A DNA stretch of 64,000 nt from Sycon ciliatum (lineage: Eukaryota > Porifera > Calcarea > Leucosolenida > Sycettidae): the NCBI RefSeq assembly GCF_964019385.1, contig NC_088644.1:15045332-15109331 (forward strand). Direction: 5' to 3'. The notes beneath the pieces are model-generated. The model did no database searches. It was not told the DNA's origin and saw only the letters and a program-made list of their open reading frames with translations. This document shows positions 42,720 to 54,580 of this stretch, one piece after another (positions within the stretch are counted from its first letter, which is position 1; the number at the start of each line of letters is the position of its first letter). A program made the position numbers and the translations under genes.

Positions 42720-44449
42720 GTATTCTACAAATAAAAATCACGAAGTTGTGGACTTTACAGTGATGAGTCTATCCTGTATGCTGCAAAAGACGCAGGAAAT
42801 GTGACTGGTGTCCGTACACTGGACGCCAATATCATCCCAGTCTTCTCCTGCAGGATCTGTTTGACATTGACATACCGGTATGCAGTGGGTCGACATTGGC
42901 CTGGTTTGGCAGCTATCTGCCTGGGTGGATGTAGCAGGTTTGCATTGGCGCGTCGTCCAGTCCGACATATTCTTGTAACTGTGGAGTACCGGCAGGGTCT
43001 GAGAGGTTGCTCGTGCTGTGAACACATCTCTACTGCCTGTCTCGTCCTGGAAGTGCCGTCTCGCCGCTTCCTTGCTCTACAGTCACGCCGTTATTTCGCT
43101 TTGTTTCGTGGTGCAGCTCAAAACCTGCCCAAACAACTGTGAGCTCGCAACATGGTATGGACAAATTGCACCACTCATGCTGGTTAACTAAAACCGGGAT
43201 AGTCGAGTAAGCGAGTTCACTCCCTGGGCCATGGCAAGATCTGTTCAGCGCGGGCTATTCCAACCTCCAAGTGCATAGTCACCGATCGATCCATGCGATG
43301 GTGGTTGACCTACAAAGAGCCAAGGTCTACGAGTACTACTATTGGATGCTGTCTACATGCAGTCAACAAAATCAAAGTACCTCAGTATGCCCCAGAACAG
43401 GGCATGTGCATCTATAGCATGACACAACAGGGGTTCTGGCGGCACCTGTCAAACAAGCAGTAGCGACTAGTGCCAGCTACCTATTGGAGGCTAGCCGCTA
43501 CAGTCTGTCACTGGAGATAATTATTATGTTCACTGTTTAGACTGAGCACAATCAATGATGCCCAATCAATCTGCCCAATGTGTGTTCTGTTCCACCTAAT
43601 TATAACGTCCCATCGCATCAACCCTACTACACGAACATGTCGTCACTCTAGCACGACTTGTGTTATTATTGTTTATTTTGATTCGCACGATAAATAGAGC
43701 ACAATAAACGTTAACTTGACCGAAGGTTAAAGGCGACTGCAGATAGAGGAACACATCGAGGTACAGGTGCCGGCATCAATACAGTATCAGAGAGGTACGC
43801 AGAAAAAACTCTCGTAAGCCCAAGGGGAAGTGGTTGATGAGGGATGAATGCACTCTCCACGCTCGTCTACACTGTTCGTGGAAATGCACACATACATACA
43901 ATAATATACAACATAGCAATAGCATGCACAGAACCGAACAATTTCATGTTCACACATGCAAGCACAGACCTGAACATTAGTACCAAAAGCCGATACAGAC
44001 AATATCCCCATACACACAGACGCACACACACACAATGTCCCATGTATGCGCCCGTGGCGAGAAAAGCACGCAGATCTAAAAATGCACTGGATGTGAACCC
44101 ACAGATTTTCTCTAATAGCAATGATAGCGAATCTGATTCTGAATGAAACACACACACAATACAATTATTGAATGCCCATCCGCAGATGATGGCAGGTCCT
44201 GAAAGAACAGGCAGTGTTCCAGTGATGGGGAACAGAACTTCGAGTGGCGAGTGAGGTATACACACACACGTGCGTGCGCGGGCACACACCAAAGTATGAA
44301 GAAATAGAATCGACATCGTAGTATTCATTGGTTGGGGAATGGAAAGGAAAATAAAACATTGCTGTAGGTTATTGTTGTAAGGACACTGGGAGCACAACAG
44401 AAAGGTAAGCAACTTGCTTTGAAGCAAAGAAAGTTATTATTCCACGGAT

Positions 44450-44985
44450 CTCAGAAGGAAGGAACGTTCCAGAATGCTGCACTGGCAACAGGCGGCCTGC
44501 ATGTGCGCGGCCCCTGCAGTCGGTCCAGCTGCCGGCCTTGCAGTGCTGAAAAGAATGTGCAGTACAGCATGTCACATAGTATCGCAGCCTGGACAAATAG
44601 ACGCTGGGAAGTCCTAGTTATGTGCTCACCTACACCACGATGCACCAATCTTCTGAGCTACTTTGGCAACAATTTTGTCCACTTGAGACTCCCATGGGCT
44701 GAGCCAGTTGTTGAGGGCTGCATCAAGGTGGACGGCAATGACCGCTGATGGCAAGGCAATCCATGACACACAGTCACTAGGGCATCGTCAACATGGCGCT
44801 GAGGCTGGATGAATAAAATCAACCTTTAGGCTGCCGCGGGATTGACAACGAGGCCGCTGTCTCGAAGCTAGTCAGTCAGCCTGGTCACCGCCATTGACGA
44901 ACCAGTCGCCACCGCCAGCAGTGGCGGTAGGTTGTGACAAGTATGGTGCAATATTGTCAGCAAATTCAGTACTCAGGATAAGATG
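44450..44985 (-). pseudogene. Dead LINE reverse-transcriptase fragment
   Basis: Minus-strand frames contain EFADNIAPYLSQP where active relatives have EFADDI, then LRDSGLVVNPAAA and FIQPQR. These align to motif C and the segment after it in the 32562 LINE (EFADDII, LEDIGLVMNAS, FVQPRG). Stops and shifts are frequent and the second catalytic Asp is replaced by Asn. Confidence 0.6.
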
Positions 44986-45335
44986 AGTGACAAAGGGAAC
45001 GTTGTGTTTGATAATATTGAAGTGAACAGGGATGATCACAAACCCTGCGCGTACTCCACCGTGAGTTACAAGAAAATTCCGGACTGGACGACGAGCAAAC
45101 ACCAACCTGCTACATCCAAACAGGCAGATACTATAACGATAGCTGCCAAACCAGGTCAATGCCGACCTACTGCATAATGTCAATGTCAAACAGATCCTGC
45201 AGGAGAAGACTGGGGTGTTGGCGTCCAGTCACTGAGTGTACAGACACCAGTCACATTTCCTGCGTCTTTTGCAGCATACAGGATAGACTCATCACTGTAA
45301 AGTCCACAACTTCGTGATTTTTATTTGTAGAATAC

Positions 45336-45668
45336 ATGACAGGCGTATTCAGTGTGCCTCGCAGGACTGCGAGATGCTGCAGAAGACCAGGTTCGACCTT
45401 TCTGGACCGCCATTCACCGACGGTGGGCTACACGATGCTGGAGGAACTAGATTCCAGTGAAAACCCAAGATTCCTTTGCTCCTGGACGCTCCGACGTGTT
45501 GTGATATGTGCCAGGTGCGCAGTAACTAGTATTTTCATCGCTATAGCGAGGACGACGCCGATCGGCAAACTCTCGCTCACAGCCATCACCAGCCTCTCAA
45601 AGCCATCACTTGGCATCCCCCAGAGGTATAGGAGAAAGCCAAAACAGCTCTCAACAAATAAAAGCTAA
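45336..45668 (+). other. 110-codon ORF inside the right inverted arm
   Basis: Mirror image of 42387-42719; see there. Confidence 0.3.
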
Positions 45669-45915
45669 GGACGATGGAAAGGGAGCATGTCAAAAAGAAG
45701 ACGAACAGTATGAAGTTCAAATGGGTTTGAACACTCGTTCCACCAACTATACCACTTTCAATAAATCGTGACGCCATTTTGTTTTAACATGAATATCGCG
45801 GATTAGCTGTGCTGTTGCAGTAGATAGTCCTGGCTATAAAACTATCTCGACTTCCCACTGCAACAACACAACCACTATTAGACGTCTGAGCAAGGCTGCA
45901 GTTGTACTCCTTCCC

Positions 45916-45937
45916 CTCCCCCCCCCCCCCCCCCCGG
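45916..45937. repeat. Poly-C tract
   Basis: Run of about 20 C in otherwise featureless DNA (45784-46225). Confidence 0.85.
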
Positions 45938-46225
45938 AAAAACATATGGAGGTACGCGACATGTATTTCTATCAATCCCGAGGTATTTTCGTCAGAGTGC
46001 ACTGGTGTTTACTACTTTGCCCTAAGCTAACCCTCTGTTTCGTGGTTATGCTGTATCCGTCTCTTTTATACATGCTACCTTCTTCCTAACTTTCTGTACG
46101 GCGCCACTGCTTGGCATTCCCTGCTTAGTAAATCTGCTGTACAGCCACTAGAAATACATAATAAACGTGTGTTGAAAATTGTTTTTCGTAAACCCTCTCT
46201 ATTCCTCTCTACTGATCTATATGTA

Positions 46226-48073
46226 GGACTCAGTATAGAGTCCATGCACTATATGATGTCCAGCACCCTATATAGTCCATTGGTCCAAAATCCACTATAC
46301 AGAGTCCAGGAGTCCACTCAGTTTTGATCAGCTTCATCCTGCCGCGCAATCCCCTATAAGGAGTACACTTTTTCTACAAGTCCCCTATTCACGGTCCAGG
46401 AGTCCAGTTTATCCAGTCACGCCGTCCTGTGTGTTGTGCCCGAAAGAGAACACATTTTCAGTTTTACTTGCCTCGTGGCAGCATTCCTTTCTTCACTTCA
46501 GCCATGGCTGCCAATTCTGCTGTGCAGTTGCTGACAGTAATCTGTCTCGAGCTAACCAAGGAGGGTAAGGAGACGTTCAAAATCAAATCTGGAAAGCGTC
46601 TTGTGGTTCTCTGAAGACGTTTCATTAGTACGCGGGATGAAAGCAGAAATTGCAGAACGAGAAAAGTTCAGCACAGTTCAAATCTGACGAGTCAGGTACA
46701 CTGACGCTCTCTTTCGTTCGACGCCACAAGGATCCCCTGTTTGGCTGGCCATTGCTGCCAGTAAGACGTTTGAACGGTTTCATCAGAGCGAGGGATGAAA
46801 GCAGAAAGCGGAGAAAGAGAAAAGTTCAGCACAGTTGCAATCTGACGAGTCAGATACACTGACACTCTCTTTCGTTCGACGCCACAAGGATACCCCTGTT
46901 TGACTGGACAAGAGCTGCCTGTACCACCGTGTCAAAAGGCTGTCCAACTACATGGCAGGACGATGACTGAGGTAAGGAAGCTTTTACTCGTTTCGATTGG
47001 TCTGCTGTTCTGTCGTTATGCTTGAATTTTTTTCCATTTTCAAGGAGCGTATCGCGTTTGTTTGATGTTGCTTGAATGAATGCCCTAAAAGTAATCAACC
47101 ACTTCGTAATAGTCCTCAAGGACTGCAAGGACTTTGCATCAATCGTATATGATCGTCTAGCTATCATCAATTATTATTTTATTTCATGAGAAATGTATTT
47201 TTATCCCTGTGATAATTATGTGAACTCCACGACACTCTTCCTGTAGTATGATGACAAATACAATGGGATCCACAAACGCAGTGCCAGTGTACTAGTAGTA
47301 GTAGGACTAGGAGGATTGCTTGTGTGCCAATGACAAGAAAAAGCTTCTCAAGCTAATACTCGTATTCCCTGAAGTAACCGTTTTGATGTCACGAAAATGA
47401 CATTGTGTCAGTGAAACTGCCTCGTGACAACAAATCATTGCATTTCCATCTTGGGGAAGACTGACTGACAGCAACGCTGTACAGATTGTTCAAATTATCT
47501 CATTTCAATTTAGTTGCAGTGAAGTGAAACACTGTGTACACTACATGTATGTTGGTGTGTCTGTGTGTCTTGAGTGTGCACAAACGATCTTATTCCTCGT
47601 ATTACTAATAGATTGTTGTCCCCACCATCACCTGTTCACAGGTCTTTGAGTGGATTGATTTTCATTGAGCATCACATTCGTTGAGAACTTGGTAGTTGTG
47701 TGCTCCCATGCATCATTACGGTAATAAGCGTATCCTTGTGCTATCTATTTGTTGCAGGTGTGCTGATCTTCAGAAGCTTGCGGAACTGAGTGCTGCTGAA
47801 CATTTGCATGGCCATGAGCGATGGTGAAGCTTGCTATTGCACTCTCAGCATGTGCTAGTATTATGCTGACCACTGCACTATGTTACTCTCTTACACTACT
47901 ACGTGTATGTAAACGTGCGTGTACCCGTCCCCGTACGCATTCGTTTCGTATAATTATTTGTTATCCCTCTTGACTTTACATGTAAATGGGTGGACGTTTG
48001 CATGGCTGTTGGAGTTGCGTGTGTATTGTGTCTCTACTCTTTTCTTGGTGTTTTCTTGGCGTTGTATAAGTTT

Positions 48074-48104
<31 letters not shown>

Positions 48105-48747
48105 CGCACAATAATTTGAAAACAAATAATTAATCCTGGGCTCTCCATTATTCTCTTTCGATTCTTGGTTTTTTTTCTAGGTATTTTCTTGGCGTTGTGT
48201 GGGTGTGTGCATGTGTGTGTGCGTGCACAATAATTTGGCAACACTACATGATTGAGATATTGTAATTTGCAGCGTCTGCGAAGAGACCACTTGATTTGAG
48301 GATGGTGTTTGTAGGGTTTTTCATGTAATGAAGTGGCTGCAGTGGCGCCTCAATACATATTTTTTTATCTTGAGAAGTGAATGATGTGAAGGATTAAAGG
48401 GAGAGGCCGTTTTCTGGTTAATATTCACTGCTTACAGCAGATCCTATGTCTATTTTCGAACTCGATAGGGGATGCCTAATTGGCTGGACTTTATACAGGG
48501 GGTGTTGTCCACATAAAGACTCTTTATAGTTGATTTCAAAGTTTGGACTCTGTACAGTTGATTTTGGACCAATGGACTCTATATAGGGGTGAAGCCAATT
48601 GGCTGGACTCTATACAGGGAGTGATGTCCATCGAAACTTTGAGCTCACAGTTGATTCCAAGTTTGGACTCTGTACAGTGGATTTTGGACCAATGGACTCT
48701 ATATAGGGCTTGGACATCATATAGGGGCTGGACGCTCTACTGAGTCC
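46226..48747. mobile_element. 2.5-kb TIR element with GGACTCAGTATAG termini
   Basis: About 80 bp at 46226-46305 (GGACTCAGTATAGAGTCCAT onward, with ccattggtccaaaatccac) is repeated in complement at 48665-48747. The motif tggactctatataggg or relatives recurs five or more times in the right 300 bp. Inside lie a tandem duplication of about 165 bp (46614-46910), a 61-codon frame at 46429-46614, and GT repeats. No transposase is recognised and no target duplication is clear. Confidence 0.65.
48066..48112. repeat. (GT)n / (GC)n microsatellite
   Basis: Alternating tgtgtg followed by cgcgcg. A tttcttggcgttgt block precedes it and recurs at 48183 before a second GT tract. Confidence 0.9.
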
Positions 48748-48827
48748 AACATATATAGTTTGGCCTCCACCAGCCCCATCTCTATCCTGTCGCAGAGGCA
48801 GTCATGCGTTCTGGTCCATCGTATTAA

Positions 48828-49677
48828 AGGGGAAGTTAAGGCAAAAATTAAAATTTCACCAGTTGTAGTCTTCGGGGTGCTGAGTCGAATGGTCTTGGTC
48901 CGAGGAAGCTGAGACACTCCCTTCCTACTTGAATCCCAATCGAACTCACGCACTTCCACCGAAACTGGGTGACTGCGCCCTACTAGATGGGGATTTGTAT
49001 GCAAAATGTCACTAAAAGCGCCATTTCGTTCTTATAAAAGCATGGATGACCGCGATTGGCCCATATGTTGTAGTCTTTTGGACGCTGAGTCGACTGGTTT
49101 TGGTCCGAAAAGGCTGCGATGCAGCGTTCCTCCTTTATTCCCAATCGAACATGGTTGAACAAGCGGTCACGTGCTCCTGCGTACGCCAGTCACCTGGTCA
49201 CCGTGCCTGCAGGGTACAACTTACTAGCCTGTTTGACCTTTTTTGGGTGCAGTCCTGTCACTCGAGTTGAACCTTGGTGTGAAAGTTGGCGCCTGCTGGC
49301 GTGGTGACCAGGTGATTTGGGCAACTAGGAGCACGTGACCGCTTCTTCAACCATGTTCGATTGGGAATAAAGGAGGAACGCTGCATCGCAGCCTTTTCGG
49401 ACCAAAACCAGTCGACTCAGCGTCCAAAAGACTACAACATATGGGCCAATCGCGGTCATCCGTGCTTTTATAAGAACGAAATGGCGCTTTTAGTGACATT
49501 TTGCATACAAATCCCCATCTAGTAGGGCGCAGTCACCCAGTTTCGGTGGAAGTGCGCGAGTTCGATTGGGATTCAAGTAGGAAGGGAGCGTCTCAGCTTT
49601 CTCGGACCAAGACCATTCGACTCAGCACCCCGAAGACTACAACTGGTGAAATTTTAATTTTTGCCTTAACTTCCCCT
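48828..49677. mobile_element. 850-bp fold-back element with TTAA target
   Basis: Starts AGGGGAAGTTAAGGCAAAAA next to TTAA (48824-48827) and ends with the complement next to TTAA (49678-49681). The inverted arms run almost the whole length, about 48828-49220 and 49300-49677, leaving a loop of about 80 bp. AGGGG plus TTAA is shared with the Kolobok-like element at 52458 and the terminus at 61012. It is non-coding. Confidence 0.85.
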
Positions 49678-49882
49678 TTAAACTGAACATTGTCCCTGAA
49701 CATCACAGCAAATATAATTGGTTTACTTTCGCACGGGACACTCGCAATGGCATAGTACTTCCCAGAGCTTTGTCAACTATGTTTACCAAATCTCCTATCT
49801 TTTCTGCATATTCGTATTGGCTCAAGCTGCCCATCGAAATGAAGATAATATCCAATATTGGACAGTTCATAGACCATGTTAA

Positions 49883-50869
49883 CCCTTTACCGTTTTAGGT
49901 ATTTGTACAGCATAAACTGACCGTCATTGTTCATGCCGTAACTTTTTTATTTTTCACTTTTATGATGTACAAAATGGGGTGATTCTGAAAGTAAAAACCC
50001 TCAGGAATGCGATGCAACAACTTTCAAGTCCAGAAAACGAACACAGATTTCACTATTTAGCACTAATAATTATTTGGATTTATTCCCGATCGGGCAAACT
50101 GTTGCAATATGCAATAAATCAGATCCTTGCACTGGAGTGGCTCCCTCAGGTAAGTGGATACCAGGTTCGTTCTCTGGGTGGAATGCGGGAGTGTTACCAG
50201 TCACAGCGGTGTCAGCATTGTCCCAAGTATTGCAAATATCGACTAGTGCAGGTTGCACCGCTGGCTGTACATAGTACCTGTGCACCACGACCTCTACCGT
50301 GACGACGGCCTATTCCACGGCCGAATCCTCTCTCTCTGCCACGTCCCCTTCCACCATTAGTGGCACTCATCTCAGCGACACTGTCGTCGTCTGTGACATC
50401 CATGTCACTCTCACTGGCGCTGCTTCACTCGCCATGTCATCGTCGCGGTCGTCGTCAGAATAAATATTTTCAACAGGATTGTCTGGCTCCACAAACTCAT
50501 CTTCGCTGGATGAGGCAGCGACAGAGTCGTCAGGAAGGGTCTCCAGAAGCGAAAGAGCTTGCTCCGCGTCCATGGCTTGCACAGCAGGGCAGACAGTCGT
50601 GAGGCCAGCTCAAGCAAAAGTCGAAATAATCTGCAGGCAATACCAAAAGTCGCAGGGTACGCACTTTTCCCAAAGCGCATTTTTCAAGTCGCGATTTTCG
50701 CGATTTTTTATATTGCATCACACAAAAAAATTGTCGGCATCCTCTGCGCGTACATCTTGGCTACCAGTAGGGAAAATCCCAGCTCTCTGCGGTCAACCAG
50801 TCCAGCGCTGTGCGCATAGAAGTCATCGACCGCGAGCGGTCGAAATTTGTACGTACAAACGGTAAAGGG
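49883..50869 (-). mobile_element. Internally deleted piggyBac element
   Basis: Termini CCCTTTACCGTTT and AAACGGTAAAGGG are bounded by TTAA (49879-49882, 50870-50873). CCC-starting ends and TTAA are the piggyBac signature. At 987 bp it is too short for a full transposase; only an N-terminal remnant is seen on the minus strand. Confidence 0.82.
50212..50582 (-). pseudogene. piggyBac transposase N-terminal remnant
   Basis: MDAEQALSLLETLPDDSVAA is followed by an acidic stretch (SSSEDEFVEPDNPVEN, YSDDDRDDD). After a frame change comes VAEMSATNGGRGRGRERGFG. An acidic, low-complexity N-terminus beginning with a leucine-rich helix is usual for piggyBac transposases. The DDD catalytic region is absent. 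Confidence 0.6.
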
Positions 50870-50999
50870 TTAAATGTCATGCCACGTTGTAGGCTCGCTC
50901 GCCTCTTTTGCTAACTTTTTTATTTTATTTAAATGTATCACATTGCACATACCCACAGAAGAAGGGGAGACAAAACAAAGACGAAACAAAAGAAACAAC

Positions 51000-51199
51000 N
51001 NNNNNNNNNNNNNNNNNNNNNNNNNNNNNNNNNNNNNNNNNNNNNNNNNNNNNNNNNNNNNNNNNNNNNNNNNNNNNNNNNNNNNNNNNNNNNNNNNNNN
51101 NNNNNNNNNNNNNNNNNNNNNNNNNNNNNNNNNNNNNNNNNNNNNNNNNNNNNNNNNNNNNNNNNNNNNNNNNNNNNNNNNNNNNNNNNNNNNNNNNNN
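51000..51199. other. Assembly gap (200 N)
   Basis: Run of N. The gap lies at a retrozyme-family copy, so the assembler probably failed on this repeat. Translations across it are meaningless. Confidence 0.99.
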
Positions 51200-51399
51200 A
51201 CTGTAGCTTTTGCTCGTTTTCGTTGCGCTTGCCTTCCCCTCTTTGGTCTTTCCATAACCTTGAACCTTCCAAGTTGGAAGGCTGTCGGTTAGCGGTACGG
51301 AGATGTGTTGAAGCTAGGTGTCAGGACGTCGTATGTTTCAGTACTCTGTCAGTTTTGTGCCTAGTTATTGCACTTTCTGACTGTATATAGTATCATGTT
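51200..51399 (+). repeat. Retrozyme-family copy, part 1 (continues at 57589)
   Basis: Sense family sequence from actgtagcttttgctcg to tatagtatcatgtt. It is broken by the hAT insertion and resumes at 57589. Its start is in the gap. Confidence 0.85.
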
Positions 51400-51812
51400 T
51401 AGGGGTGAAACGAATATACCGAACATTCGAATATTCGTTCGTTAGGCCACAGCAAACGAACATTCGTAGTTCTCACGAACATTCGAACTTTGAGAATGTG
51501 CGTACGATACGATAAACCCGTAAAAACATCGCGATCAGTCACGATCGTTTCACACACCGCCTGTAGAATATGTGTAGCTGCGTGCTTGTGACCAGCGCTG
51601 CGCCAGGTGGTACACGACCCGCGCGCGCGCGCGCGGTTCACGATCTAAACCGGCACTTGGCTGGAGTCGAGGCGACGACATGTAGACGAACATCGGAGCA
51701 AAGCATGAGTACTCGTACATGTACTTACATATTTTGGCTGCTCACTCTTCCTTGGACCACTTCGTAATTTTCTTTTGTTTCGAGTTCGCACTGTTCCCAT
51801 GTCAGAAACTGT

Positions 51813-51906
51813 TTTCAGTCGTGCTCCCCGTTCTGTTGTTTGGGATCATTTTACCAAATCCGAGGATGAGAAGTCAGCTACCTGCAGGATTTCCCGCAGC
51901 GCAAAA
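51813..51906 (+). pseudogene. BED-type zinc-finger remnant of a hAT transposase
   Basis: Frame reading RSVVWDHFTKSEDEKSATC, then RISRSAKRRATSMRS and a stop. S-x-VW-x-HF, then acidic residues and A-x-C, is the start of a BED finger, the DNA-binding domain at the N-terminus of hAT transposases. The second Cys position is Ser and the His pair is lost. Confidence 0.6.
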
Positions 51907-52712
51907 CGGCGAGCAACCTCTATGCGCAGCTGAAAACACAACTACGGTAACTTTCAGCATTCTTCTGTCGTCTCTGGGAGTGCAGTTATTTCTACGGCAT
52001 CAACACTGAACAGGAAGCAAGTTGATGACAAACGTTGCTGTGACGCAACGTTCTGGTCCGCAGCAGTAGCAGTATGGGGTTGCTCAGTTGGAGGCCATTG
52101 TGCCTCAACTTTTGAAAGCATCATAAAAGACGTACTGTAAAGTTAGAAACTTTCGCAAGTGATTAAATTTCGCTACTTTCGCGGCCATTGCGCATTCTGG
52201 AGAAGAAAAATCGCCACAAACTGCTCAGTACGTGCATTGCAGACAGCACAACTACAAGATTGAAAAGAGGTAAAAATCGGAAAAAAATTCTCATCACAAA
52301 CCAGCCGCATTCATGAAAATGCAAAATTTGTGCGCCAAAAAGGTTTATTGCAATACTGTATTCAAAAATTCCACTATTTTCTTGCCTATGCCGGTTCGTG
52401 CGTGAGCACGCGCGTGCGACGAGAATGTTAGAGAATGTTCGTTCGTTCGTTCGTTAAAGGGGAACTACACCCAAAAATCAAAACTTCATGGTCCGTAGAG
52501 TTTTGGACGCTGATCGAATGGTGAAGGTCCCACTTCGATCCGACCAAGCGTTCTTGAGATATATCAGTTTGCAATTGTCCTTTTCGGGTCCGTGCCGTGA
52601 CGTCACAAACCCGTGACGTCATTGAGACTTGGTGATCCTTTGGTCAGATCCAGAAACACTGGGATTTCGCATCTTCTTTCTGTTTGTCCATGGAAGAAGA
52701 GGGTATTTGTGT

Positions 52713-53037
52713 CATCATGGCTTCTGGCTGTGTTGTTGGCTACTATAATCTTACTGGTAACCCCCCTGGGATGAACCTGCACCAATTTCCGAAGGATTGT
52801 GCTTGGCACAGGCCGAGCAGTGCACCATAGCAGCTATCAAGCGACATAATTATTTGCTTGACAATTTCGGTTTCGGACAATCATGGCTTCTGGCTGTGTT
52901 GTTGGCTACTATAATCTTACTGGTAACCCCCCTGGGATGAACCTGCACCAATTTCCGAAGGATTGTGCTTGGCACAGGCCGAGCAGTGCACCATAGCAGC
53001 TATCAAGCGACATAATTATTTGCTTGACTATTTCGGG
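52713..53037 (+). pseudogene. Tandemly duplicated THAP zinc-finger segment
   Basis: Two copies, 168 bp apart (52713-52870 and 52881-53037), encode MASGCVVGYYNLTG and GMNLHQFPKDCAWH. After a shift each encodes IAAIKRHNYL. C-x-V-x-G-x-x-N, HQFPKD and the W/AAIKR helix are THAP landmarks. The second zinc Cys is Tyr in both copies and both have the same frameshift and stop, so the duplication happened after inactivation. Confidence 0.65.
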
Positions 53038-53061
53038 ACTACAATGTAAATCCTTCGCGTG

Positions 53062-53130
53062 TGTTCCAGCCATTTGGCAGAGGAGGAATATTATGCACTC
53101 ATCCGATGCGGACGCTGGTGGGTGAAACTG
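53062..53130 (+). pseudogene. THAP continuation (C-x-x-H half)
   Basis: The frame CSSHLAEEEYYALIRCG supplies the third and fourth zinc ligands (C-S-S-H) of a THAP finger, just downstream of the duplicated N-terminal half. Confidence 0.55.
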
Positions 53131-53697
53131 TGGTGTGTCCTTTTTTCGCACGCCACACTGTGAAGCGTCAGTCGAAAAGCGGAGGTGAGTGCAATATTTC
53201 AAAAACACTAGCTACTGTATGTAGTTCTTTCTTTTCCAAAGCATTTGTAGAATTTTTTTGGACTACATCACTACGAAATGTGAAGCTTTCCGAAACCGGC
53301 CTGATGAGGTGGACGGCAGTAGATCTCCTGTTTCCCTAGGCTATACTGCGTGCGATCGATGAACCTGTCTGCGATTGCTGTTCTTGATTTTACAGGAAGA
53401 AGATCAAGTGCAGCTGTACCATCGGTCGCAGTGACTCACTGTTGAGCTACGACCACTGCCACCGCCGAAAGGTTATAGGAAGGACTGTTTGCAGCGCCAG
53501 CGCCTGTAGCTGGCATGTTTTTTTCCTGTATGAACACACAGTATGTACTGCTGATAAGCTACATTACGCAATGACCCGCAGTTCAAGGAGAGAAGATAGT
53601 CAACATACCGGCAACAGTGTACAAGTGCACCTATTCAGGAACTCGTTGCGTTTTCTCAGTGTGGATGCAGATGAGAGCCAGACATTAATATTATTAT

Positions 53698-54290
53698 TGT
53701 GTGTATGCGTGCATGCGCGTGTGTGTGTGCGCGCGCACGCGCGTGAGTGTGTGCGCGCGCGCGCCCGTGCATGAGTGTGCGTGCACGTGAGTGTGTTTGC
53801 ACACGCGTGAAAGACAGACATTATTATTATTGTGTGTGTGCGTGCACGCTCGTGAGTGTGTGTGTGTGCGCGCGCACGCTCGTGACACTGAGTGTGTGTG
53901 CGCGCACGCGTGTGAGTGTGTGTGTGTGCGCGCAGGCGCACACATGCGTGTGCTTTTGTGTAATGTGATATAACATTCCAACGATAATAACGTCATCTAT
54001 TCTGTGTTCTCCTTTATGTCATTCTCTCCCCCTTGCGAGAGGGACATGGAATGACAAGTAGTAGATGCATTGCCGTGAGTGATCCTGAGGGATGTGTGGG
54101 TATGCAACCAAGTGCATGAGTGCGCGCATGTGTGCGAGCATGTGCACAGGCACTTGTATGCTTATGCACTCGTGTGCGCACGCGCTTGTGAAATTGCGTG
54201 TCTGCGTGCGTGAGCATGTGTGACTACTATACTATGTGCCCACCAAGGTGAGCACATGTGCGTGCGTGTGTGTGGGGCGCAGGCGGATAT
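53698..54290. repeat. GT/GC microsatellite region
   Basis: Long interrupted tgtg/cgcg tracts at 53698-53960 and 54110-54290, interrupted by attattatt and a non-repeat stretch at 53965-54100. Both-strand frames here (repeated His-Thr or Cys-Val) are artefacts. Confidence 0.9.
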
Positions 54291-54580
54291 GTGCACACAT
54301 TTTAGAATGATCATCAAGAAGGACAGAGCTGTTCCGGTAATGCAGTCATGATACACCACAGTAGGGCAAAACGCACTCAATATGCTACTGTGCTGCTGCT
54401 GCTAGAGTGCACAGCGCAATAGATGACTTGCACAAAGATTGTCTGGGTTCGAGACGGGGCAAGTGGACCTTCTGACTCTGACTTCCCCACCTTTTGAAGT
54501 TTCGCTTTTTGCCTGGCGAACACTGAGCTAGTTTTTTTGGCTAGAGAGTAGAGTTGTTTTGATTCGGCTTGAATCGTCAT

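Larger units (their letters stand above)
42272..45783. mobile_element. 3.5-kb TTAA element with very long inverted repeats
   Basis: The ends AACAAAATGGCGTCACGATT are exact inverted repeats next to TTAA (42268-42271 and 45784-45787). The two arms match almost perfectly for about 470 bp and then with increasing divergence to about 750 bp (42272-43020 against 45020-45783). A 4-bp TTAA target indicates a piggyBac- or Kolobok-type transposon. No transposase is recognised in the 2-kb centre, which instead holds a dead LINE piece. Confidence 0.78.

Noticed and set aside
43787-44427. Overlapping ORFs on both strands around a CA-rich tract
   Set aside because: No domain or conserved motif; composition driven by acacac repeats.
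50908-51390. ORFs running across the gap
   Set aside because: The apparent openness comes from N bases.
53600-54217. His-Thr or Cys-Val repeat ORFs
   Set aside because: They are translations of GT/GC microsatellites on both strands.
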